A stretch of 64,000 bases of DNA from Maritalea mobilis (GTDB lineage Bacteria; Pseudomonadota; Alphaproteobacteria; Rhodobacterales; Rhodobacteraceae), in NCBI RefSeq assembly GCF_019800885.1, contig NZ_JAHVKE010000002.1, positions 248,001-312,000 on the forward strand, in the 5' to 3' direction. Below the pieces are notes generated by a model. The model was not told the DNA's origin, did not search any database, and saw only the letters and a program-made list of their open reading frames with translations. This document shows, piece after piece, positions 9,179 through 17,729 of this stretch. Within the stretch, counting starts at the first letter, position 1; each line of letters starts with the position of its first letter. Both the position numbers and the translations under genes were made by a program.

Positions 9179-9655
9179 TCAGCCCCGAATGTCAGCGGCT
9201 GCGTAACGGCGGTCTTCGCACGTGGGAATGAAGCGGGATGCGTAGGAATAGTCCATCCGCAACAGGCGCCGGGATAGCCCACCGTGGGCCGCGATCCATG
9301 TCTGTACCCAGGACGGGTAGCGGTCCAGCATGTAGTTGGTGGCCCAACGGTTGAAATCGGGATTCGAGCCGTAAGCCGCGTGGAAAGTGAAGGACGCGCC
9401 CGGCATGATGCAGACGTTTTGGCGTGGAGCCGACAGGTACAGGGTGCATGCAGATTGGCATCGGCCGGAAAATTGCACCGTTGCGCCCGTGGCGCGCACT
9501 TGAGAGGCCCGCCTGGCGTAGTCGATTACGCTTCCACCATTGCCGCTGGCGACGATCACGTAGTCACGATTGAAGGTCACCCGGTCTGCTTCCGCAGGCA
9601 CGCCGACTGCGAGGGTGAAACAAGCCGCAAGGGCGGCCAACAAGTGGCTTCTCAT
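9179..9655 (-). CDS. small periplasmic protein with SACTLYL (ClpP/crotonase-like) motif
   Basis: This 158-residue protein has a signal peptide (MRSHLLAALAACFTLAVGVP, then AEA) and a good ribosome site (GAGGTGAG just before ATG 9655). The core GRCQSACTLYL, followed by CIMPGASFTFHAAYG, matches small secreted alphaproteobacterial proteins related to the ClpP/crotonase fold. In these the Ser of SACT is placed like a serine-protease nucleophile and the following His may belong to the active site. Catalysis is not proven for this group. At least three cysteines suggest disulfides. It lies inside the polysaccharide locus between the glycosyltransferase pair and the epimerase pair, all on the minus strand, but 471 bases separate it from the gene upstream, so it probably has its own promoter. 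Confidence 0.65.
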   Translation of the reverse strand: MRSHLLAALAACFTLAVGVPAEADRVTFNRDYVIVASGNGGSVIDYARRASQVRATGATVQFSGRCQSACTLYLSAPRQNVCIMPGASFTFHAAYGSNPDFNRWATNYMLDRYPSWVQTWIAAHGGLSRRLLRMDYSYASRFIPTCEDRRYAAADIRG

Positions 9656-10126
9656 AAGCTCACCTCATTCAAGTTCGTATTGTCGACCGCTCCGCAGGGT
9701 CCCTGCACGGCCCTTCTGTGACGGAACGCTCATCATTCCGGGCGAAAACTTGGACTCACGATAGGTGTCGATTGCGCCCTCAATCAGGCGCTCCTGTGAA
9801 CTCGCGGTGTCGTTTTCTGGTCGTGGATGGGGGTGGTGCGTAATTGCTATGGGTGTCGTCCACCCGCTTGCGAAGGTTTCATCATGCATTTCACGGTGCA
9901 TGATACGGGCCGGTCCTTAACGTTAGGTTACTTCACCTACCGAAGGTCGGCCGTCACCAGAAGGCACATCAACAATATGCGCAGAATTGCGCGATTGTTT
10001 GCCGTCTCAGGATCGTGATTAGGCGACGTTTCGCATGCTGGCATCTGCATCGCGGCCAGCGCTATGCGCTGGTTTTGGGGTTTGACTTCGGAGCAGCCAG
10101 GGGCCGCCTTGAAACAAGCGGCTGGG
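9656..10126. other. 471-base intergenic region, no gene seen
   Basis: It lies between the SACTLYL protein and the UDP-glucuronate epimerase, both on the minus strand. Short open frames here (9665-9901 minus, 9827-10018 plus) lack ribosome sites and protein-like composition. It contains an imperfect hairpin near the epimerase stop (10103-10122) without a T-run, and a TTAA-N7-TTAC element at 9917-9931 that only approximates a CtrA box. Confidence 0.45.
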
Positions 10127-11149
10127 TCAGACCCGGTAATAGTCGCGATACCATGCCACGAACCGTGCCACGCCATCGCGGACCTGGGTTCTGGGTCGAT
10201 ATCCGGTTAACGCCTGCAAAAGGCGAGCATCGGCCCACGTCGCAGGAACGTCGCCGGGTTGCATGTCCATCATGATCTTTTCGGCGGTCCGCCCGGTCGC
10301 GTCCTCGATGGCTTCGATGAACTCCAACAACGGGACGGGTTCCGAGTTGCCGATATTCACTACTCGGTAGGGTGCCACGGGCGACAGGCTGTCCCCCTCG
10401 GCGATGTCGTCGGGGGTGTCGGGCCGGACCGGGGCAGAGTCGATCAACCGCACGATCCCGTCGACCAGGTCCGTGACATAGGTGAAGTCGCGGCGCATGT
10501 CTCCGTGGTTGTAAACCTCGATCGCGTCGCCCTCGAGGATCGCCTTGGTGAACTTGAACAACGCCATGTCAGGGCGCCCCCACGGCCCGTAAACCGTGAA
10601 AAAGCGGAACATCGTGACGGGCAAGTCGTAGAGATGCGCATAGCTGTGCGCCATCGCCTCGTTAGCCTTCTTCGTCGCGGCGTAGAAGGACATCTGGGTA
10701 TCTGCCTTTGCCGTCTCGGCATAGGGCATCTCGGTATTTGCGCCATAGACCGACGAGGTGGAGGCCAGCAGGCTGTGCGCTGGGGGAAAGGCCCGCATCG
10801 CCTCCAACAGGCGGAAGGTGCCGATCAGGTTGGCCTCGACATAGCTTTCCGGTGCCTCGATCGAATAGCGAACGCCGGCCTGCGCAGCGAGGTGGATCAC
10901 GGCGTCGGGCCGGTGCGCGTCCATCAGGTCATGCAGGACGCCCGGCGTTTCGATCCGCTCGTTCACGGCGGAAAACCCCTGAGACTGCAAAAGCATCGAC
11001 TGGCGCCGTTCTTTCAGGGCGACATCGTAGTAATCGGTCAGGGCATCCAGCCCGATGACACGCCACCCGTCTTCCAGAAGACGCACACAGAGGTGGTAGC
11101 CGATGAACCCGGCTGCGCCGGTGACAAGCGCGGTGCGCGGCTCGGTCAT
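10127..11149 (-). CDS. UDP-glucuronate 4-epimerase (NAD-dependent, SDR family)
   Basis: This 340-residue extended SDR enzyme has the NAD-binding GAAGFIG at 11-17, the STSSVYG strand near 130-136 and the catalytic Tyr-Lys in YAATKKA. The segment YGPWGRPDMALFKFTKAIL is characteristic of UDP-GlcA 4-epimerases (LpsL/Cap1J type), which convert UDP-glucuronate to UDP-galacturonate in the cytoplasm. The start overlaps the stop of galE by ATGA (11146-11149), so the two are co-translated. This supports a polymer containing galacturonate or glucuronate. A UDP-glucose dehydrogenase, needed to make UDP-GlcA, is not in the window. Family assignment is firm; exact sugar specificity is inferred. Confidence 0.88.
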   Translation of the reverse strand: MTEPRTALVTGAAGFIGYHLCVRLLEDGWRVIGLDALTDYYDVALKERRQSMLLQSQGFSAVNERIETPGVLHDLMDAHRPDAVIHLAAQAGVRYSIEAPESYVEANLIGTFRLLEAMRAFPPAHSLLASTSSVYGANTEMPYAETAKADTQMSFYAATKKANEAMAHSYAHLYDLPVTMFRFFTVYGPWGRPDMALFKFTKAILEGDAIEVYNHGDMRRDFTYVTDLVDGIVRLIDSAPVRPDTPDDIAEGDSLSPVAPYRVVNIGNSEPVPLLEFIEAIEDATGRTAEKIMMDMQPGDVPATWADARLLQALTGYRPRTQVRDGVARFVAWYRDYYRV

Positions 11150-12168
11150 GCATCATCTCCGCTATGGGGGCTGTTGATCCATGCCCAGGAACTGGCGCAC
11201 ATCTCGTCCATGCCCTTTTCCGTTTCGAACCCGAGGATTTCGGCCGCCTTGCTGGCTTCGGCCACGTAAATCGGCACGTCGCCCGCGCGCCTGCCGACGA
11301 TCTCGTAGGGCAGGTCCTTGTTTGACGCCCGTTTGTAGGCGTCGATGACCTCCAGAACGGAATACCCACGCCCGGTGCCAAGATTGACGGTGTGACCCGT
11401 ATCCGTCTCGAACAGCTTTTTCAGAGACAGCAGGTGCCCACGCGCCAAATCCTCGACATGGATGTAATCGCGTACCCCGGTGCCGTCGGGGGTCTCGTAA
11501 TCGTCACCGAAGACCGAGACCTTCTCCAACGCGCCGGTCGCCACGCGTGCGATGTAGGGCATCAGGTTGTTCGGGATATCCCTCGGGTCTTCGCCGATCA
11601 TGGCGGATGCATGCGCGCCGGCCGGGTTGAAGTAACGCAGGATGCCGATGGCCCATCGCGGGTCGGAGGCCGAGACCCAATCCAGCACCTGTTCCGATGT
11701 GATTTTTGTCTGGCCATACGGATTCATGGCGCGGAACTCGGCGCTTTCCGGGGTCGGTGTGACGTCGGGAACGCCGTAAACGGTTGCCGATGAGGAAAAG
11801 ACGAGGCGACGACATCCGGCACTGTCCATGCAGCGCAGCAGGGTTGTCAGGCCCCCAACGTTCACATCGAAATAGTCCAGCGGTCGGGCCACGCTTTCGC
11901 CCACAGCCTTGAGCGCGGCGAAATGGACGACAGCGTCGAAATTGGTCTCGTTGAACAGGTTGCCCAATGCCACGGAATCGCGCACGTCGGCCTCGATGAA
12001 GTGGACCGGCGCGCCGGTAATCATCTCCAGCCGGTTGATGACGCTGCGCCGCGCATTGGCGAAATTGTCGAGGATCGTAACGCGGTATCCGGCGTCGTGT
12101 AGCGCCAGATAGGTATGCGACCCGATATAGCCCGCCCCACCGGTCAAAAGGATGCGTCGTGCCGCCAT
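11146..12168 (-). CDS. galE: UDP-glucose 4-epimerase
   Basis: The enzyme interconverts UDP-glucose and UDP-galactose. It has the GGAGYIG NAD-binding motif at residues 10-16, FSSSATVYG, and the YxxxK catalytic pair in NPYGQTKITSE, plus the typical RYFNPAGAH and GTGRGYSVLEV segments of GalE. I chose the ATG at 12168 (340 residues) over the in-frame ATG at 12189 because AAGGTGG at 12174-12180 is correctly spaced only for 12168. It is the first gene of the galE/UDP-GlcA-epimerase pair and is divergent from the Wza-type exporter, so both polysaccharide promoters lie in about 12170-12350. Confidence 0.92.
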   Translation of the reverse strand: MAARRILLTGGAGYIGSHTYLALHDAGYRVTILDNFANARRSVINRLEMITGAPVHFIEADVRDSVALGNLFNETNFDAVVHFAALKAVGESVARPLDYFDVNVGGLTTLLRCMDSAGCRRLVFSSSATVYGVPDVTPTPESAEFRAMNPYGQTKITSEQVLDWVSASDPRWAIGILRYFNPAGAHASAMIGEDPRDIPNNLMPYIARVATGALEKVSVFGDDYETPDGTGVRDYIHVEDLARGHLLSLKKLFETDTGHTVNLGTGRGYSVLEVIDAYKRASNKDLPYEIVGRRAGDVPIYVAEASKAAEILGFETEKGMDEMCASSWAWINSPHSGDDA

Positions 12169-12353
12169 CGAAACCACCTTGAACTTCAAATATACGCGCT
12201 AACAATCACGGAATTGCATTTGAATCAAAGTCATTGAACCGCAGTACGACAAAATAGCACCGAACAACCTGTTTCGGCTTCGGACGATTGACCCGAAGAC
12301 CACGTCCGCTATCAAGGTATCGCATGGTGCCGACAAGGGGATGCGTCGACCAG

Positions 12354-13481
12354 ATGCCCGCAGCTTCGTTCTTCCGACTGCTCACATCTCTCGTGATCGC
12401 CAGTTTTCTGGCCGCGTGCTCTGCCCTTCCGGGTGGTGCACCGGTTCAGCGCGAAATCGTCTCAGCCTCCGGAGAGGCGGAAACATCCGATTTTGCGGTC
12501 TATGCGGTGAACCGCGCCTTCCTGCCCATCGTGGCGGACTGGCCCGAAACCGGTGGCCGCGCCCATGGCTGGATTTCCGCGTCGGGTGGCGCGCGGACGC
12601 AAGTGATCGCCCCGGGTGACCGGTTGAGCGTGACGGTGTGGGACAGCATCGACGATTCGCTCATCACCAATGGCGAACCGTCGGCTTTGCTTGAATCCAT
12701 TGTTGTCGCGCCGGATGGCACGATCTTTGTGCCATACCTTGGGAACACGCGCGTGGCGGGCATGACGCTGCAATTGGCGCGTGAGCACCTTCAGGACGAG
12801 ATCGGCATGATCGTACCGCAGGCGCAGGTGCAGCTGACCGTCGAGGGCGGGCGCGGCAATTCCGTCGATCTTGTCGGTGGTGTCGGCGCGCCGGGGCGCT
12901 TCCCCATGCCGGACCGCAACTACACGATCCTGAACCTGATCGCAGATGGCGGTGGCGTTGCACGCGGATTGGCGAACCCGCAAGTTCGTCTGATCCGCAA
13001 CGGCAATATCTACGGCACATCCGTGGACCGGCTTTTCGCGGAGCCGAACCTCGATACGCTGCTGCACGCGGGTGACCGCGTGATCGTGGAAGAAGACCGG
13101 CGGTATTTCCTGTCGCTCGGGGCTGCCGGCGACCAAAGCCAGCACGTCTTCCCGCGCGACGCGGTCACAGCGCTTGACGCCATGTCGATCATTGGCGGCG
13201 TGCAATCCAGCCGCGGAGATCCCGGCGGCATCCTTGTCCTGCGGGAATACCCCCAGTCGGCGGTGCGCCCCGACAATGCCGGGCCTGACCAGCAACGAGT
13301 GGTCTTCACGATTGATCTGACGACCGCCGACGGGCTGTTCAGCGCACGCAATTTCCAGATCAATCCGGGCGACCTCGTCCTCGTGACCGAAAGCCCCGTG
13401 ACGCGCACGCAGACCATCTTCGGGCTGATCGGGTCGGCCTTCGGGCTTGTCGGTCAGACCAACGCGCTGGCCTCGAACTGA
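12354..13481 (+). CDS. Wza-type polysaccharide export outer-membrane lipoprotein
   Basis: This is the probable outer-membrane exporter of the glycan made by this locus. The product begins MPAASFFRLLTSLVIASFL and has a lipobox (LAAC, acylated Cys near residue 22). A poly-export domain follows (PGDRLSVTVWD, then APDGTIFVPYLG) and then SLBB-like segments (VDLVGGVGAPGRFPMP; SLGAAGDQSQHVFP). A short hydrophobic C terminus (TIFGLIGSAFGLVGQ) resembles the membrane-spanning helix of Wza. ATGs at 12288 and 12324 are in frame. 12354 gives the cleanest lipoprotein signal, but its AAGGGG is 13 bases away and 12324 has AAGG at a better distance, so the start is uncertain. It stands alone on the plus strand with no Wzc kinase beside it. 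Confidence 0.85.
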   Translation: MPAASFFRLLTSLVIASFLAACSALPGGAPVQREIVSASGEAETSDFAVYAVNRAFLPIVADWPETGGRAHGWISASGGARTQVIAPGDRLSVTVWDSIDDSLITNGEPSALLESIVVAPDGTIFVPYLGNTRVAGMTLQLAREHLQDEIGMIVPQAQVQLTVEGGRGNSVDLVGGVGAPGRFPMPDRNYTILNLIADGGGVARGLANPQVRLIRNGNIYGTSVDRLFAEPNLDTLLHAGDRVIVEEDRRYFLSLGAAGDQSQHVFPRDAVTALDAMSIIGGVQSSRGDPGGILVLREYPQSAVRPDNAGPDQQRVVFTIDLTTADGLFSARNFQINPGDLVLVTESPVTRTQTIFGLIGSAFGLVGQTNALASN

Positions 13482-13487
13482 TCGCGG

Positions 13488-14735
13488 TCAAGGCAGCGCG
13501 ACGCGTCTCGCTGACGGCAAAAGGTCGTTGATCTGCTTGAGGTGCTCGGGCAGGGCGACCGTCTGGAAGTCGTAGGTCTTAACCACATGACGCCGCGCCG
13601 CTGGCCCCAGATGCGCATAGGTGCCCGGGCGTTCCAGCACGTCGGCCACCTGTTGGGCCAGTTTCTCGGGCTGGAAGAAATCGACGAGCAGCCCGGTCTT
13701 CCCATGGGTGATCGCCTCGCGCACCGGCGCGACATCGGAGGCCACGATGGTCGCGCCCATGGACATCGATTCCAGCAGCGACCACGACAGGACAAACGGC
13801 ACGGTCAGGTAGATATGGCACCGGCTGACCTGGATGATCTGCTGGTATGCCTCGTAGGGGACTCGCCCGAGGAAATGCACCCGGTCCCAATCGACCCGGT
13901 CGCCAACCTCGCGCTCCATCTCGGCGCGGTAGCCTCCCTTCCGGTCGCTCGCCTTGCCGTAGGAAACCTCGTTTCCTCCTATGATGAGCGCGCGCGCGTT
14001 AGGGCGCGCTTCGAGGATGTGGGGAAGCGCCCGCATGAAGACATGGAAGCCGCGCGTCGGTTCCATGTTGCGGGCCATGTAGGTGAAGATCTCGTCCTCG
14101 CGGGTTACCGCCCGCCCCAATCGCCCGAGCGGCACAGAGGCCTTGGCGTTCGGGACCAGTTTGTCGGTGCGGATCCCGTCATGGCACACATAGATCTTGT
14201 CCCGGAAACTTTCGGGGAAGGTGTCGCGTTGCCATTGCGTGGGTGAGTGGCCTAGATCGACCGTCTGGATATTTGCGAAATTCACCGCGTTGCGGGCATG
14301 CATGATGAAGGGGGCGTGTTCGCTTGCCGGGAACTCCGGATCGAACCCGACCGATCCGCCACGCGCCAGGAAGTAGTATTCGAAAAAGCCGATGATCGGC
14401 ACGTCTGGCCAAACCTCTTTCATGAAGGTCAGCTCGCCCCAGCCCACATGCCCGATGATGATGTCGGGCTTGAACCCGGCCTTGTCCAGAGCTTGCGCCG
14501 CCGTCGCCGCGCCGAAGCCCGCACCAACGCATTCCTCCCAATACTGCGTCAGGGCATAGGTGCCTTTCGGCGGCTTGTGATGCGGTTTGTAGGTGACGAT
14601 CCTGGCGCCCTTGATCTTGGGCACGTCCTGCCGCTGGGTCAGAAAAACCACGTCATGCTCACCCTGCTCCACGAACCAGCGGAACAACTCGCGATACTGG
14701 CCAGGGAAATTCTGGTGAACGAATAGGATCTTCAT
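13488..14735 (-). CDS. GT4-family glycosyltransferase
   Basis: This cytoplasmic GT-B glycosyltransferase has 415 residues from the ATG at 14735, where the first beta-strand begins (MKILFVHQNFPGQYRELF). Upstream in-frame ATGs at 14759 and 14795 would add non-conserved residues. The C-terminal half carries the GT4 donor-site region (GFHVFMRALPHIL, ARALIIGG, then SWSLLESMSMGATIVASD with the conserved Glu). It is convergent with the Wza-type gene, with only six bases between the stops, and divergent from hslO. It most likely adds one sugar of the same exopolysaccharide; donor and acceptor cannot be read from sequence. Confidence 0.85.
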   Translation of the reverse strand: MKILFVHQNFPGQYRELFRWFVEQGEHDVVFLTQRQDVPKIKGARIVTYKPHHKPPKGTYALTQYWEECVGAGFGAATAAQALDKAGFKPDIIIGHVGWGELTFMKEVWPDVPIIGFFEYYFLARGGSVGFDPEFPASEHAPFIMHARNAVNFANIQTVDLGHSPTQWQRDTFPESFRDKIYVCHDGIRTDKLVPNAKASVPLGRLGRAVTREDEIFTYMARNMEPTRGFHVFMRALPHILEARPNARALIIGGNEVSYGKASDRKGGYRAEMEREVGDRVDWDRVHFLGRVPYEAYQQIIQVSRCHIYLTVPFVLSWSLLESMSMGATIVASDVAPVREAITHGKTGLLVDFFQPEKLAQQVADVLERPGTYAHLGPAARRHVVKTYDFQTVALPEHLKQINDLLPSARRVALP

Positions 14736-14887
14736 GCTCTGCCCGGCCTGTTTGACCATTTTCGATATTGTCGTTGAACGCCACGTATCAAACAAGCCTG
14801 TGGCATGACCATGGCACCGGTTTGGGGATTGCGGGGCGCGCGCCTATATGGGAACGCAACCTCCGAAATGCGCTAGGATCAAATGCC

Positions 14888-15907
14888 ATGACTTTGACAA
14901 CCCGGATCGCCTGGGATGACACCGTGTTGCCCTTCCAACTGGACCGCTCTGACATTCGCGGTCGGGTGGCGCGGCTTGACCAGACGCTCGACCGTATCCT
15001 GACACAGCATGACTATCCCGCGCCGGTCGAGGCGCTGGTTGCCGAACTGACGTTGTTGACCGCGTTGATCGGTCAGACGATCGACCTGCGCTGGAAACTG
15101 TCACTTCAGGTGCGCGGGGATGGGCCGATCCGCCTGATCGCCACGGATTTCTACGCCCCGTCGAAAGAGGGCACGCCAGCCCAGATTCGTGGCTTTGCCA
15201 GTTATGATGCAGAGCGGCTGACTGAAGCGAGCGATGCGTTCGGCCAGATCGGCAAGGGCTACTTCGCCATCCTTCTGGATCAGGGCAAAGGATCCGCGCC
15301 CTATCAAGGGATCACGCCGATTGCAGGCGGCTCGCTCTCGTCCTGCGCGGAGACGTATTTTGCTCAATCCGAGCAACTGCCCACGCGCTTTGCCTTGGGG
15401 TATGGTCGTTCGACCGAACCCGGCCACCCTGAGGCATGGCGGGCTGGAGGCGTGATGTTGCAGCATATGCCCAAGGCCTCGCCCTTTGCGTCGTCGCCCG
15501 AGGGCGGATCGGGCGAGGGCGGATTGCTGTCCGGCGCAGACCTGCTTGAGGATGACGAGGGCGAGAACTGGAACCGCGCCAATATCCTGCTGGATACGGT
15601 CGAGGATCTCGAACTGATCGGCCCGACCGTTGCGCCGACCGACCTCCTTTTGCGGCTGTTCCACGAGGAAGGCCCCCGTGTCTATGACGCCCAACCGGTG
15701 CAATTCGGCTGCACGTGTTCGCATGCCCGGGTGCGTCAAAGCCTGTCCATCTACTCGGCCAAGGACATCGCCCACATGACAACCGAAGACGGCATCGTCA
15801 CCGCCGATTGTCAGTTCTGCGGTGCGCATTACGAATTCGATCCCAAGACTTTGGGTTTCGAGGCCGAGCGTGCGCCCGAGGAAGGTGAGGATGGCCCCGA
15901 TCATTGA
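14888..15907 (+). CDS. hslO: Hsp33 redox-regulated chaperone
   Basis: This cytoplasmic holdase is activated by oxidation. The C-terminal zinc centre is present as CxC (FGCTCSHARV) and CxxC (CQFCGAHYEF), and the substrate-binding domain precedes it (RWKLSLQVRGDGPIRLI). The start at 14888 (MTLTTRIAWDD, 339 residues) fits the family length; the open frame runs upstream to 14768 but that part is unlike Hsp33. An acidic insertion near residues 205-235 is common in alphaproteobacterial members. The stop overlaps the start of the Nudix gene by 17 bases, so hslO, the Nudix gene and the nucleotidyltransferase form one operon. Confidence 0.92.
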   Translation: MTLTTRIAWDDTVLPFQLDRSDIRGRVARLDQTLDRILTQHDYPAPVEALVAELTLLTALIGQTIDLRWKLSLQVRGDGPIRLIATDFYAPSKEGTPAQIRGFASYDAERLTEASDAFGQIGKGYFAILLDQGKGSAPYQGITPIAGGSLSSCAETYFAQSEQLPTRFALGYGRSTEPGHPEAWRAGGVMLQHMPKASPFASSPEGGSGEGGLLSGADLLEDDEGENWNRANILLDTVEDLELIGPTVAPTDLLLRLFHEEGPRVYDAQPVQFGCTCSHARVRQSLSIYSAKDIAHMTTEDGIVTADCQFCGAHYEFDPKTLGFEAERAPEEGEDGPDH

Positions 15908-16484
15908 TCTCGATACGATGGTGGCGCGGTTGGCGGAGCGTCCCGCCGCGCCGTCGTCGGATTATGATCTCAACCGGGATGTCAGCTTGCCCGAGGGTCG
16001 CAAACTGCGCCCGGCGGCAGTGCTGATCCCGGTGCTGGGGGATCGCGTTATCCTGACCAAGCGGGCCTCGCATCTGAAACACCATCCCGGCCAGATCGCG
16101 CTTCCGGGCGGCAAGATTGACGCGACCGATGCCGATGCGGCCGCGGCAGCCCTGCGCGAGGCGCATGAGGAAATCGGCCTCGACCCGACCAATGTCGAGC
16201 TACTGGCCCACCTGCCGCCGCATGAAACGGTGACGAGCTATTCCGTGACCCCGATCCTTGCGCGTGTTCGCCATGCGTTTGAGGCAGTGCCGGAGGAAGG
16301 GGAAGTGGCCGAGGTTTTTCGCGTGCCTTTGTCTTTCTTGATGAACCCGGGCAGCTACCGCGTCGAGCGCCGTCGTTGGCGCGGCACGTGGCGGCATTTC
16401 TACGTCGCGCCTTGGGGGCCCTATTACACCTGGGGGGCAACTGCGCGTATCCTCAAATCCCTTGCCGATCGGGTGGCGACATGA
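15891..16484 (+). CDS. Nudix hydrolase, CoA-diphosphatase (NudL) type
   Basis: This 197-residue enzyme probably hydrolyses CoA or a related dinucleotide to 4'-phosphopantetheine and 3',5'-ADP. The Nudix box reads LPGGKIDATD then AAALREAHEEIGL, with the REAHEE metal-binding core intact. The preceding LTKRASHLKHHPGQIALPGG matches the NudL/NUDT7 signature region. The start at 15891 follows GAAGGTGAGG directly. It is coupled to hslO upstream and overlaps the next gene by ATGA at 16481-16484. Confidence 0.88.
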   Translation: MAPIIDLDTMVARLAERPAAPSSDYDLNRDVSLPEGRKLRPAAVLIPVLGDRVILTKRASHLKHHPGQIALPGGKIDATDADAAAAALREAHEEIGLDPTNVELLAHLPPHETVTSYSVTPILARVRHAFEAVPEEGEVAEVFRVPLSFLMNPGSYRVERRRWRGTWRHFYVAPWGPYYTWGATARILKSLADRVAT

Positions 16485-17629
16485 AGTTGACCACCGATTG
16501 GCTTACCGCGCCCGCCACCCAAGCGGTGATCGACGCCATAGAAGACGGCGGCCACCGCGCATGGTTCGTGGGCGGCTCCGTGCGGAACGGACTTCTGGAT
16601 CTCGATGTCTCGGATATCGACATCACCACCGATGCGCGCCCCGAACGTGTTGTCGAATTGGCGGAATCCGCCGGGATCAAGGCCGTGCCCACGGGGCTTG
16701 ACCATGGGACCGTGACCCTGGTGGCCGATCACACGCCCTACGAGATCACGACGCTCCGCCGTGACGTATCGACGGACGGGCGCCGCGCGACCGTCGCCTT
16801 CACCGAACGGCTGGAGGAAGACGCCCATCGGCGCGATTTCACGATGAACGCGCTCTATGCGACTCGAGATGGTACCGTCATCGACCCGACCGGCGAAGGT
16901 TTGGCGGACCTGAACGACCGGCGCCTGCGGTTCATCGGGAATGCCCGTGATCGTATCGCCGAGGACTACCTGCGCATCCTGCGGTTCTTCCGCTTTCATG
17001 CGTGGTATGCCGACCCCACGGGCGGGATCGACCCCGAAGGTTTGGCCGCCTGCGCCGAGATGGCGAGTGGCATCGACCGTCTTTCGAAAGAACGCATCGG
17101 CGCGGAGATGAAGAAACTCCTCGCCGCGCAGGATCCGGCCCCGGCCGTCGCCGCCATGGCGACATCCGGTGTCCTGAGCCAGACCTTGCCGGGCGCGGAC
17201 GCGCGGCTTTTGCCGGTACTCGTTGCGGTCGAAGGCGGCTTGGCGCCCAACGCGATCCGTCGCCTTGCCGCGCTGGGCGGCGAGGGCGTGGCCGACCGTT
17301 TGCGCCTGAGCCGGGCCGAAGCGAAAGAGCTTGAGACGCTGCGCGAGGAAATGGGCAGCGGAAAGGGGCCGGGCGAACTGGGTTACCGCCATGGCTTCGA
17401 ATGTGCGCGGGATGTGCTGCTTTTGCGGGCCGCCCAGTTTGAAACCCCTCTCGGGCCGCAAGATCTGCACAGAGCGCAACTCGGTGGCCAAGCCGTTTTC
17501 CCGATCAAGGCCGCCGATCTCATGCCGGCTTTCGAAGGGCCGGAGCTTGGGCGCGAACTTGCACGGCTGGAAGCGCGCTGGATCGCGTCCGGGTTCACGC
17601 TGACCAAACAAGCGCTCTTGTCCCTCTGA
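16481..17629 (+). CDS. cca: CCA tRNA nucleotidyltransferase / poly(A) polymerase family
   Basis: This 382-residue class II nucleotidyltransferase has GGSVRN followed by the metal-binding DIDITTDARPE, then the RRDFTMNALY segment and the RIxEDYLRILRFFRFHA motif (here DRIAEDYLRILRFFRFHA). All are typical of the enzyme that adds or repairs the tRNA 3' CCA end. Alphaproteobacteria usually have a single member, which supports the CCA-adding role over poly(A) polymerase; I cannot exclude the latter. It is the last gene of the hslO-nudix operon (ATGA overlap). A GC hairpin at 17635-17654 follows. Confidence 0.85.
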   Translation: MKLTTDWLTAPATQAVIDAIEDGGHRAWFVGGSVRNGLLDLDVSDIDITTDARPERVVELAESAGIKAVPTGLDHGTVTLVADHTPYEITTLRRDVSTDGRRATVAFTERLEEDAHRRDFTMNALYATRDGTVIDPTGEGLADLNDRRLRFIGNARDRIAEDYLRILRFFRFHAWYADPTGGIDPEGLAACAEMASGIDRLSKERIGAEMKKLLAAQDPAPAVAAMATSGVLSQTLPGADARLLPVLVAVEGGLAPNAIRRLAALGGEGVADRLRLSRAEAKELETLREEMGSGKGPGELGYRHGFECARDVLLLRAAQFETPLGPQDLHRAQLGGQAVFPIKAADLMPAFEGPELGRELARLEARWIASGFTLTKQALLSL

Positions 17630-17634
17630 GCGTG

Positions 17635-17654
17635 CGTCGGCTTCGCCGCCGACG
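17635..17654. terminator. possible terminator hairpin after cca
   Basis: The arms CGTCGGC (17635-17641) and GCCGACG (17648-17654) pair around a TTCGCC loop six bases after the cca stop. There is no clear T-run, only an AT-rich stretch (GGCATATTTG) downstream. Confidence 0.45.
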
Positions 17655-17729
17655 GGCATATTTGAAGGATAAAGATGCATGGCGCAGGGCGCTTGACAGT
17701 CGGCCTTCGCCGGGGTCTTGGGCATCGCC

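Noticed and set aside
9917-9931. CtrA-like box TTAA-N7-TTAC
   Set aside because: One base off the consensus and 260 bases from the nearest suitable start; could arise by chance.
10103-10122. terminator hairpin after the UDP-glucuronate epimerase
   Set aside because: The stem is interrupted by a bulge and has no T-run, so I did not list it as a feature.
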